Source: Embiotoca jacksoni (lineage: Eukaryota > Chordata > Actinopteri > Embiotocidae). Taken from it: a stretch of 64,000 nucleotides of DNA. The notes beneath the pieces are model-generated. The model ran no database searches and was not told the DNA's origin. It saw only the letters and a list, made by a program, of their open reading frames with translations. A program made the translations under genes and the position numbers. Of the stretch, positions 41,751 through 52,493 are shown piece by piece; the first letter of the stretch is position 1, and each line of letters opens with the position of its first letter. The stretch is from NCBI GenBank assembly GCA_022577435.1, contig JAKOON010000020.1, forward strand, positions 10,321,324 to 10,385,323, in the 5' to 3' direction.

Positions 41751-42110
41751 GTGCTTTTATCAACAATTGGGGAATGGGAAAGTTCCAACCCCTGAGTGGG
41801 AAAAATACACCTGAACGTCTGTCAAACTGGGAATACCCCACCATTAAAAAGTAAGAGGTTTCGGAGACTTCTGTGAAATAGGTTTGACGCCGCTTTACAT
41901 GGCAGCTTTGTGGTGAAAAGAAGAAATGTACTCGCTCTGAAAATAAGGTGAAACAGCCCGACCTGGTTAGTCTTGCTTAGCTAACTTGCTCACTCTGCTA
42001 AATGGCAGCACATCAAAATGTGTAGAAATATTGTGTACAATTAATATTGACCCCTTCAGCTCCATTTCACAAATGGAAAGTTTTCCCAGTTCCCAGCTGC
42101 CTGAACGCAC
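41751..42110. repeat. Possible inverted-repeat element
   Basis: The left edge (GTGCTTTTATC then GGGAATGGGAAAGTTCC) resembles the reverse complement of the right edge (GGAAAGTTTTCCCAG then CTGAACGCAC). The match is imperfect and gapped, and no target duplication is visible. It is probably a decayed non-autonomous DNA element. Confidence 0.3.
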
Positions 42111-44385
42111 AATTAGACAAAGCGTAAAAAATTATATAATCACCAACCTGAACCTCTAAAGAAAACTAATAAATGTGGTTTATTTAAAAATTGGATTGTA
42201 AAAAACACAAGTTGTGGTTAGTTTTGTGTAAGAAATATTAGGCCTTATTCAAAACAGATTATTGAAATGTGGTGTTATCTGTATTTATAAGAGGCAGCAC
42301 TGTTGTATTGTCCAATAAAAACACAATTCTTAACTTTACCGATAGACAAAGTGGGAGCAACAAATATTATATTTCAATTCTCCTTTCCAAAGGGATTACA
42401 TCATCAAGAGCCAGCAGTAAATTATCAAAGTGTTGTTTCCAATGAGCTGACATTAATATCTCCAAACTGACCACATGCTGGGGTAAATGTTTACTTTATC
42501 ACCTAAAGAATATCAAAACTTAATAAAGTAACATATTAGCATCCGAGGAAGAAAATCCTAACAGCTGTGAGGCTCAACATTTCAGCCATCACCGGAGGCT
42601 AGTGCAAAATGCATTCTGGGACACCTGGGCTACCCACAAGTCCACACAAGTCGGGTTGAGCAACATCACCTCCGGTCATTTGGACCAGTTTTGGCAAGAC
42701 TTGAACTTTGAATTGGAGCAGTACTTGGACTGCGACTGATGACATTTCACAAGTCTGCGAGCACACAAGTACAGACAAGAGCACTGATTGAGAAAGGCCT
42801 CTTCTTCCCCCCGTTTTAAAGAACATAATGAATCATTTTTTTGTACCTTTTCCAGTATTATGATGTTCAACAGATGGAGGGAAAACAGCTGGTCGATTTT
42901 GAAAATGTCACACCCTACCATGGCTACATGAACAGAGACTGTAACATATATAAAATGCTGCCTCACAGTTACGCAATCAAATGTTGAATAAACCAGAGTG
43001 GCGAACAAAACAAAGGATGGAAGTTAAAGTCATTTGGAAAATGCACATTCATATAGGTCACAGCAGAGAGCAGTATATTTTCTCCCTTGTGTCTGTAATT
43101 AACTTATGTAGGGACAGTGTCCAGCCTGCAAAGACTCCGTTTGTGTCATCACTTTCTCAGTATTGACAGACATAAACAACACTTCTTCACCTTTCCAACA
43201 ATCGAAACTTTGCACAACTCGATGGACAAAAACATTTGAGAGCCTCTGGCTTCTGTTCGGACAGTTGATCACAAAAAGCTGTTTACTTCATTGCAGCAGG
43301 ACTTCCCATCAAATCAGACCGAGTTTCTTATTCATTTATCTTTTAGCTCTTTAAGATCAGATCTGGGTCAATATTGTCATAACATTTTTTTGTCAATGTT
43401 TGTACAACGTGTTTGAAAAACCACATGTTCAACACACCCTGCAGTGCGGCAGTAAAAGTTGAATTTTTCGTGACTTATGGAATTGACAGGAGTCGACTAG
43501 AGAGTTGTGGGTCCACTATGCAGCCGTTGGGTATGTGGGGGCGTTTGAAACTCTTTAAGTGTCAGACATCGTGTACGTTTTTATATTCTGAGTTCAGCTA
43601 TACATTTGCTGTGTGGGTGGATCAGGATCATAGCACCAGCGAGTCAGACAATGTCGAGAATGTGAATCACAGGATAGAAAAAGTTGAGAAAAGTATATTA
43701 AATTTCACTTATATATAATTGTAAAGTAAGTGCGTTTTATGTTTTACTTTCCGGTTGCTAAAAGGATGACGTTTAACACAGCAACGTCGACTGCGTATTA
43801 AAGCCAAAGAGGCTAACAATTTAGCAAGCTAACCGGCGGGTAATGTAATGAGGAAAATTCAAAGACACAGAGGGGAAAATGTGGCCGTTGTGAAGATCAA
43901 CATTTTCCTCTGACGTAAGGTATTATTTAAGTTATGAAGAAAAACTCTGCATAGCTAAAAGTACAATATTTAAGCTAGACATCCAACAAAAAAATGTACT
44001 TCTGTGGCCTCTGCCATTTTCATAAATGTCAGCAGACACGTCACAACTCGTGAACTGAGGGCGTATCGAGCATTTTGAGTTCCGACATCGTGAATACCAC
44101 AAGAGGGCAGCGTTCATACGGACTCTAATATATAGGATCCCATTTAAACACAGCATAATATCAGACGGACAGATGCTAAATAAAACTTTTTTTTTTTTTT
44201 GTAAAAACATGGGCTGCTTTTAACGTATGCACCTAGTGGTTGAGCCAAGTTAGCTTCAGCAACTTTGTATTAGAACACTAAATTCTGCACATATTATTAT
44301 TTACCTAAACACAAACTGTTCTTCAAAAGTACTTTATGGTATTTCAGAATGTGAGTTTCTCAGTGGAATCAGACAACTTTCTCCT

Positions 44386-44387
<2 letters not shown>

Positions 44388-44420
<33 letters not shown>
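44388..44420. repeat. (CA)n microsatellite
   Basis: About 16 CA units. Confidence 0.97.
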
Positions 44421-44423
<3 letters not shown>

Positions 44424-46888
44424 TTGCCTCCGCAGTCACCCTGTGACTCAGTCAGCTCAGTAAATCCAGTCTGTCCAATCGATTAGCCATCCCTCTCTAT
44501 GCACCTCCCTAATGTTGGAGCTCTGAGAGGCCGCTGTGCTTCCCACCTGTTCGGTGCAGATAGCCCGTCATAATGCTTGTTACAGCAAATGTGACGTCCA
44601 AGACGTCCATTGAAAGGCGACATGTGATAATGTGCGAAAGTTGTAATGAATTCATGCCGACGGCTTTCTTTCGTTCTCCCATTGGTAAGCGTTGTAGGTT
44701 TGATGGGGAGCAGTTCATGACAGAAGACTGAGAAACAGCATCCGGCTGTAAAAACCCAGACGCTCTGAAAGGAACTGATAAGACTGGAGAAGCCACTGAG
44801 CAACCGCAACAGCTTACTAATTGAGGCCACTGTGTCTTGCTCAGCCTTACTCCCAGTTTGGGGAGCATCCCCTTTGTTTTTGCATGATTTCAGTAGCCAG
44901 ATGCTGTATCGATTACACTGCTGCTAGAAAGTTGTCAAACTTTATAGGTGACTTTATCCTTGAAGTTTCTTCTGAATACAAATAAAAATGTCATTTTCTC
45001 AGTTTTGCCAAGATAAAGAAAAATCATTAGTATACTTCAGCCTTGCAAATTGGTGATAACTGCTTCTGAGTAAGCAAAGTTAATCAATAAACATTAGTCA
45101 ACTGCATGCTCAGAGTGGTGCACAATTAAGCACTGAACACATCTTTGTGTAAAAGCTGCAAGTTCAGCGTCTTACCAAGCCAACATAATAGAAGAGAGGA
45201 TTCATTAGCTTTGTGTCAACTCTGATGTATATATATAAACCTATAGATCAACCATCAAGGTAATATGCATTACACAAAAGTCTGTCAGGGATCCATGTCG
45301 TGAATTAGTCCTAACAGGTCAGTTTGGCAGCAGCGACAGCCTGGCAAGGTGGCCAAGAGCTGTAAATCTTACGAATTAAAAGACAGAGACTAACAGTTGT
45401 TTTAAATTAGACAAAGATATACAACTGAATACAGAGCCAAGGGGCAAAGGGCTTGTTTTTTGTTTTTGTTTTTTTATTCTCATGCAAGTATGGACTCTAA
45501 GTGCCGATTAAATCTGGGTTTTAATGCATTTTCTTATCTATTGAGTTAAAGAGGATGCTTTACATTTGGACTAAGGATTAGTCATTATCAGCAATGATGT
45601 TTATTTTTGTTATGAAATGTACAATTTCCTCTATGCGACAATTTTAAAACTTGTTTATATGTCACGTTTATCTAGACTCTAAATACAAAGGGTTGACTGG
45701 CAGCCAGTCAGAGATCTCAGGGTGGTCTGAAACTAGCTGCACTGCAATCCACTTCCAGTTTTACTGCAAATGTTTCTGATGTGAAGAATCTGTTCTTCAG
45801 CAGTCTCATTTCTAAAGTAATTAAAAGGTTTTTGGTTTGTTTCACAACAGTATTAAATAAGGTTGGCAGGTTATTTAGCCGTGGTTAAAGGTTTATGGCT
45901 TTACAAGAGAGAATTCAGCAGTAATTTATCATTTTCTATGTAATCGCATATTTGAAATGTCAGAAAACAAATGTTGCGTAACTGCTAGGTTAACAGGTTG
46001 TATTTATAAGACACATTGTGCACTTGTCTGACAATAGAAACGGAAAACTGTGTAAATAAGAACAAATAAATCAAGAATCCAGACACAGACTGAAAGCTAA
46101 AAGAAGAAATAGTTTTGCTGCAGACTGTACGTTACTAAAGTCAGTAGCAGTAAATTGTTTCATTCAGTATTAATTCAAACGAAATCACCATAAACATGGG
46201 TATTTACAAGAGAAATGTATGCAGGTTTCTGTGGCAAAACCAGGTTTGAAGAAGAGATAGCAAAGCAGAGAAAACAGCTGGACATGAATCCTAAGCAGGA
46301 TCACGGTGCCGTTAACATCACCACACCAGCTGGAGGAGCGGACAATTGTCTCTGACAGTCATAATGAAGCCAGAATCTGATGGACATTCTTGATGAACAT
46401 GAGGACAGAGACATTTCCCTACTTCCAAAAATGAGGAAGAGTATATTATTTGCAGTTTAATACCCACGTAGATATTTCATGAACAATACACTGCTCTTAT
46501 TGGTGAAGACCAGTCCAAGAGATATTTTCCCCTCAATAATGTTCCCATGGTCAAAAAATACAAACGCATCTGACAAACTGACCTCAAGGAGATGTGGTTG
46601 AATATTTTGGACAGCCCAAAAAAAAAGTCCGGAGACTGTATTTGCCCCATAAATATATATATATTTTTAATACAGTATTTGAGATCTTACTTATGACATT
46701 TCATTATATTCTTCACTAAACTGCATCTTGTAGCCTTTTGTTTGAAAATAGCTGCACAAATATTTACAAGTATGGAAAATAAAGACATAAAAATCATTCA
46801 AGAAACCTTGAAAATAAGCGCACAATAATAAATTCTGATGCTACAAGGCTCCACAGTGGTGGTCTTTGTAAATTAAATTTCTCATCTG

Positions 46889-46908
46889 TTTTTTTTTTTT
46901 TTTTTTTT
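46889..46908. repeat. Poly(T) tract
   Basis: A run of 20 T. Confidence 0.95.
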
Positions 46909-47108
46909 AAAGGTGCCTGCGTACATCCAGTGCTCTGTTTTGAAATGCCAAGAGGATTAATGGCACTGATAAGTGGGGTTGGTGTATTAAGCGAAGTCCT
47001 TTGAGCGTTGCCATTTCTATTTCAACTATAATTTGTGGAACACGGATTAAAAGTATTACAAAGACAAAAAGAGAAAAGGCAGAAAAGAGAGAAAAAAAGA
47101 AAAAGAGA

Positions 47109-47116
<8 letters not shown>

Positions 47117-47151
<35 letters not shown>
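47117..47151. repeat. (GA)n microsatellite
   Basis: About 17 GA units following an A/G-rich stretch from about 47060. Confidence 0.96.
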
Positions 47152-47153
<2 letters not shown>

Positions 47154-47396
47154 GACTGTGGCTCATAATGGATACAGTGCAAAGGTTCAGATTCATGCCT
47201 CTTTAGGGTCACTGTGCACGAACGCCGGTGAACTACAGCGAAACAGACGGAGAACAAACGTGAACACAGGCAGACATTCACAGACGCACACTGTGACTTT
47301 TTCTGCATGACTGGAGGTTCGTACCGCGAGCTGCAGCGGGGGCAGAGGGCAGATGGTGCCTTTGAGGTGGGAGGTTGAAACGTAGGAAGGTAGACG

Positions 47397-47510
<114 letters not shown>

Positions 47511-48742
47511 AAGCCAGGCTCTGGCTGAGCTGTTTGCAGCACAGCAGCACTAGAAAGTGAGATAGCAAACGGAAAAAAAACAAAAAAAAACATTTTTGGT
47601 ATGCTGTCAAACATATTCTCTGAGCTGTAAAATCTGGTTGACTACTGATAATAAACTCGTGGGCCAGATCTTGTTTCTTCAGTTATTGTGAATTATTCTG
47701 CTTGTGTGGTAGCTATTTGAACATTCCCCCAGTCACACCACAATATGAATTTTTAACCAACAATCAAAGATGTACACATTTTCACACTTTTGAACAGTTT
47801 AGCCAAAGTTCACACGCATATCCACAAACTGCTAATTTGATGCAGTTACAATGTGAGATATGACGTCTCGCCACACCTCCCAGGCCTGTCAGGAAAAAGG
47901 TTTAAAGGCTGAATGTGAGTCTGAGACTGATTCATTAGAGCCTTTTATGCTGGATGGGTGATGAGTGGGATGATGGCTCCATCTAGTGTCACACTTGTCC
48001 TTATTTTGTTTTTTAGCATCACAGCTTTCTTTATGATGATTGTTCAGAAGCTTCTTATTATCCCTGCCTTTTAGAAAAAGTTCTATAAATTAATATTTAG
48101 TCAATTCCACAAACAATACACGGTGCAGGTTTGACATTGCTGTGTATTACAATTACAATTACTTTTTAAAGCTAATAGGTGATCAATAAAGAGGTTTGTA
48201 CAACAATCCACTGTGTTTGTTTTATTTAAAATGTAATATATTGCATGAACATAATCCAGATTCTCTGCAGCCATTCTCCAGAAGTTAATTTGTCATATTG
48301 TCAATGGTATCTTTTCTATGAACTAAAAACCTCAATAAAAAAAAAACAAATAAAGAGTCACAAGATAGATATGAACTAGCCAGAGAGATGTTCATAACCC
48401 AATTTTTTTTCTTGTTGATAGCTTATTACTGATCTGTAAATAATTATTTATGAATAATTAAAATCACTACTTACAATGTATGAATCCTTTGGGTGCCTTT
48501 GGGAATTATTGGGAGATAAACAGCAACAAAAGCAAAATATTGTTTGACTCAAACATGTTGAAATTCCAGTAAAGATAAACTTAAAAACCAAAGGTATCTC
48601 ACAAAAAATAAAAGTAGATCAGTGGATCTTCTACTGGTTTAAAATATTGAATTTAGTACATTTTGATTGTCTTAACTCCAAGGAATACTGGGTAGGATTA
48701 GTATGCACCTATTCTCTTTCATGCTCATCCCTTGAAATTCCT

Positions 48743-49181
48743 TTACTTGTTACATGAATATGTGTTGGCATCTGTGAACCATTTCCTTTTTACTTCTTTC
48801 GTGCCCATCTTCCAGAGTTTAGCAAGAAGCCAAGTCCTGTTTTTGGCTGTCATCAGGAGATATTTTTGGTTGTCTAGGAATTTTTGCACATTGTACTGAC
48901 CATAAACCAGAGACCGGCACAGCCGTCCAACCACCAGCCGGAAGAGGCTGGTGGTTGGACGTCGCTGAGCTGCATAACGCTCTCCCAACCAGCACTGCTC
49001 CACCCACATCCAGCGGACTGGGGTTCTCCAGCATCAAGTACATGATTACTCCCGCCACCTTAAAACACTTAGCATTCATTCATGAGCAGAGAAAAGTCCA
49101 GGATGCCTGACACCTCATGATGCCCATTGTCGACAGGCGTGACAAGGATGTTTGTGTTATTTAGGTTCCCATGTATAATAC
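48743..49181 (-). pseudogene. Pseudo-hykk exon 4 with lost catalytic residues
   Basis: The acceptor TTTCTCAG is followed by 439 bases (443 in the active copy). The first codons read IIHGNLNNTNILV, so the catalytic Asp is Asn (codon 49167-49165). DFGDM has become DFSLL, then TAA at 49071-49069. Family similarity resumes in a second frame (LDVGGAVLVG) and a third (LVVGRLCRSLVYGQY), with a perfect hairpin at 48924-48961 between them. Confidence 0.88.
48924..48961. repeat. Perfect 16-bp inverted repeat, 6-bp loop
   Basis: The left arm CGTCCAACCACCAGCC (48924-48939) is exactly complementary to the right arm 48946-48961, separated by GGAAGA. It lies inside pseudo-hykk exon 4. The right arm in + orientation corresponds to the non-homologous side of the coding sequence; see findings for the inferred origin. 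Confidence 0.95.
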
Positions 49182-49849
49182 CTGAGAAAGACAAGAGAGA
49201 CCAATTTTGGAGATTGGTGGCTTAAATATAGTGTGGGGGAAAAAAAACTTTATTTGTTTGAGGTAATTGAATCGTTCCGGTTTTTGACATAAGGCAAGAC
49301 AAATTCCACTAATTCTGATACTGTCATGGTGGCAGCCGGAAAGATGTACTCCCTGCATCCCACCACCTCAACACCTTCATTTTAAGCCTCTGTGTATGAA
49401 GGCTGCACCACCTTCTGCCTCGTCACTGAACTTTGGCATTGGTTGTATTATAAACTACTAAAGATAATAGACTGAATTATTATGCACCCTCTTTACACAG
49501 ATAGAAAATTAATCTTTCAAAAATAGTAGAACCGTAAACCGAAAATTACAACTGCTTATTTCCACATTCAGAAAACACAAAATTAGCATTATTCTGGTTT
49601 GTCATTATATTTCTGGACACCTGACAATAACCTGCATCCTCTTTAGTTCTCTTTTGGTCTTCACCAGCTACATTTTAGGAAACAATATTACTGGGTCTTT
49701 ATTATCTAAATGCTCCACTATATTTACTATTGTATGTCTGTCTGCTTTTTGGTGGTATATATACAGTGGGGTTTACAATAAACAAAAAACCAAAACATAA
49801 ATAAAACAAATTTAAAAAAAAACCAACCCTTTAAGATGCCGTGATGATG

Positions 49850-50150
49850 GTTTGATTTGGGCATTTCCACAAGGGTCCGCATGAAATAAATGCCATTGTC
49901 TGCCCAACTCTGCACAGGTCTGTGTGGACCTCCCTGCAAAGTTTGTAACCACCTGTACTGTATGCACTGTGCTGACAAAAGTCATGTTTATTTTGAGGAG
50001 AAACTTGCAAGGAGATTCGCCATTCAACTTCAAAAATTCAAAGGTTCCGGTGGACATCAGAGGTGCTTTGATTTGTACATGCTTTCCGTTGATGGCGCCC
50101 AAACTCAGTGGGAAGTCCGAAGTTTTCCAGAAGTTCATGGTCTGAGTAAT
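49850..50150 (-). mobile_element. PIF/Harbinger-like transposase fragment
   Basis: A minus-strand frame contains NFWKTSDFPLSLGAINGKH followed by VQIKAP, then TGTFEFLKLNG. This resembles the block FPxxxGAIDGKHxxIxAPxxSGxxFxNYKG around the first catalytic Asp of Harbinger transposases (HARBI1 relatives). Here the Asp of DGKH is Asn. The frame upstream is interrupted, and no inverted ends were found. It lies in the gap between pseudo-hykk exons 2 and 4. The call rests on this one motif block. Confidence 0.5.
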
Positions 50151-50494
50151 AGGAATGGTGAGAGTGGTGGTTATAACACCCGTAAACATCCTCCGAAAGT
50201 TCACCCAACATAGAATTCCCCCCCGACTCTGAAGGTCCCTTTAGCTCTGTAGGGTTTTGTAGCTTCTTTCAGCTCATTGTTTTGGTTTTCTGATCTGCAC
50301 CTTAACTTCTTTGTTTCACTCGCTGCTCTCATGGCTTCATGTTTAGCCGCAGCAGGCAGCTTTTTACAGAGAAAACAATGAAAAATGACAACACCAAACA
50401 CATGGCAGAAAAAAAATCCATTCATGGAAAAGAAAGTCCTCCTGAACGTGAAAGGTCTATGATCCTATCATTAGAATATGACCTTTACACATAC

Positions 50495-50637
50495 CTGTTG
50501 CAGTGTGTTATCCAAGAATGCATCCAACTTGCCGACATGATAAAGATCCTGCAGTCTTACTGGAGATTCTGAAATGGTATTTCCAGGAAGGCAGGATATC
50601 AGCCTCACGCAGTAGCTCTGTTTGCCTTGTCCGCAGT
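50495..50637 (-). pseudogene. Pseudo-hykk exon 2
   Basis: This exon is 143 bases, identical in length to the active exon 2. It has acceptor CCTTTTCAG and donor GTATGT, with phase 1 in and phase 0 out. It reads DCGQGKQSYCVRL, then CLPGNTI and LYHVGK. The exon itself is open, so its decay began elsewhere in the gene. Confidence 0.88.
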
Positions 50638-50806
50638 CTGAAAAGGTAGGGTCTGAAATACACAAACATTTTCAGTTCAACATGGTGTCATAATTATGTA
50701 AACTATGGTTAGAACTTCTAGAATTACAAATTCTAATTCATGTAAAACTATTTAATTGCAGGATAAAAACGCCTGCCCTGTCACAGCCCTGTATTACGCT
50801 GAAGGG

Positions 50807-51040
50807 TGTAATGCACCCGCCAGTCCACTAGATGACAGTGTGTCACATCACAGGTCAGTTGACGAAGCACAAGTGCTAAGGTCCGTGTAAGGAGGCAGGT
50901 GGTGGCTCGTCTGTGGATAAACCACCAGACTTAATGTGTGGTTTTGTTTTCCTAAACCTTACCACAATGTTTTTGACGCTTAGCTGGGAAATCTGTGACA
51001 CCGAAACACTGCCCTCTAGTGGACTGGCAGGAGCATTACA
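50807..51040. mobile_element. MITE, 234 bp, with 38-bp inverted ends
   Basis: The left end (50807-50844) and the reverse complement of the right end (51040-51003) match at about 33 of 38 positions and share the core GCCAGTCCACTAGA. No transposase frame is present. No clear target-site duplication is visible, so the superfamily is unknown. It sits in intron 1 of the decayed hykk copy. The ends contain a CTCF-like core (see findings). Confidence 0.7.
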
Positions 51041-51834
51041 AGCGTTGTCAAAGTACCAGGTTGCCTGTACCACTGGGCAGAGCTAGTGATGTTGCTTTCA
51101 TGACATCAATACCTTTAAAAGAGCTAATTTTGTACTTATTTCCAGTTTTCACCTGTAACATAATTAGCAGGGGTTTTTTCTCAGAGAAGTGCAAACACTT
51201 GTCTTTTCAGACATTCTTAACAGTGCGGTAAAAAAAAATTCAGGGCAACACTTTGACCTCATTGCTCTTGAACGTAGCCCATATTGGTTCACTCGCTCAG
51301 CCTGTTCTTTCAGTCAGGTGGAGGGATGTTTAAGATACCTGTTGTGAACAGTAGGTGGTGTGCTCTTGCTGCATGTTTGCAGACATGGTGTGGGAGGAGT
51401 GTCATCTCAAGTCTAAACTTAATCCTATCCATGAAGTAAATGAACTGTAACCTAATAACCTAAACCTCCGCATCTATTGCCTTCCTCTCTTTCTCTAAAT
51501 GCTCCTAAGTGATCATTGCAGGAGCCGTGGCTTCCAAAACAAAAAAGTCCTTCTTGGCTGCTTGCCTCCTGCAATATAGATGCAGCAGCAACACACATTC
51601 TTTATAGTAGGAAGGTGAAGCTCTAATATTCAGTCTCTTAAATCCATCTTGGCGAGGGTGAGAGAGTGATTGTTGCACCTTCCTTAGAACTAAATGAATA
51701 GTGCCAGCTTGAATGGAAGATGTTTTTAAATGTTATCCGTGGGGATATTTCTGGGTTCAATTCAGTTCAATAAAACTTCCAGTTGACGGTTTGTTTTTGA
51801 GCTTTCTGTGAGTGGAAAAACGAAATAATGAAAC

Positions 51835-51960
51835 ATCTGGTATTTTGGGAAATACGCTTAGCTTTTTGCTACAGGGTTTTGTGAGATCAATACTATTCAC
51901 ATTTCTCAAGACTAAACATAAGCAACCAGTTAGCTGAGCAATGAGGTTAAAAACGGGGAA
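51835..51960 (+). repeat. Dispersed fish repeat, copy 3 (partial)
   Basis: TTTTGGGAAATACGCTTAGC is followed about 85 bases later by AACCAGTTAGCTGAGCA. It is a diverged copy of the repeat at 19960 and lies in intron 1 of the decayed hykk copy. Confidence 0.45.
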
Positions 51961-52191
51961 TCTGTGTGCTCACCTCAGTCAGAAAGATGATCAAATTCAA
52001 AGATAAGCACCTAACTAAACATATTGTTGTTTAATTCATACAAAACCATAGGTGGAAAAACAACAATTTACTGTCACAGTCAGTCATTCATTTAAGCCTC
52101 TTGCTACATGTGCTTGAGATTCTGACTTTGTTCACACATTCTGACTTAAGGTCAATGAAATTTTATGTAGCTGGAGATATTTTCCTTTTAC

Positions 52192-52493
52192 CTATTTCCT
52201 CCAGACTCATTGGTTGTCGGTGGGCACAACCGTTGGAGCGGGCATTCCTCGCTGGCGTGGAAAGGACATGGCCAGAGTCTGCACCTCCAGCAGGGTGGTG
52301 TTCTCACGCTCTTCTGAGTTCATGATCTTCAGGGCGTACTTGCTAACCTCTTTGTCCACCAGCAGGAAGTTCTGGTCAACATAACTCGGCAAGGTGGAGA
52401 TCTCCGTCACGGTCACTCCATATAGCTGCAGGGTCATTTCTGTTGCCTGCTGCGGGGTGAGTGTCAGCCGTGGAACGACAGCTGTGGTGATGT
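52192..52493 (-). pseudogene. Pseudo-hykk exon 1
   Basis: The acceptor GTGCAG is followed by 302 bases and the donor GTAAAAGG. The protein segment with ISTLPSYVDQNF and YALKIMNSEERE aligns to residues 1-95 of the active copy. The frame then slips by one missing base so that the ATG of the MSLEE motif is read as TGA (52209-52207). Both splice sites remain usable. Confidence 0.88.

Larger units (their letters stand above)
48743..52493 (-). pseudogene. Decayed tandem copy of hydroxylysine kinase
   Basis: Recognisable counterparts of hykk exons 1 (52493-52192), 2 (50637-50495) and 4 (49181-48743) lie in order with the same splice phases, so this is a tandem genomic duplicate and not a retrocopy. 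Preserved pieces include LPSYVDQNF, YALKIMNSE, VRLISCLPGN, HGNLNNTNILV, SGILDF and LCRSLVYGQY. Lesions: ATC stands where the active copy starts with ATG; one base is missing near the end of exon 1, giving TGA at 52209-52207; no exon 3 is found in the 1.3 kb between exons 2 and 4; the catalytic HGD is HGN and DFGD is DFSL; exon 4 has TAA at 49071-49069 and further frame changes. Some fishes are known to have tandem hykk genes, which fits an old duplication followed by loss here. An alternative upstream ATG at 52509 lies before the acceptor and would not rescue the frame. Confidence 0.88.
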
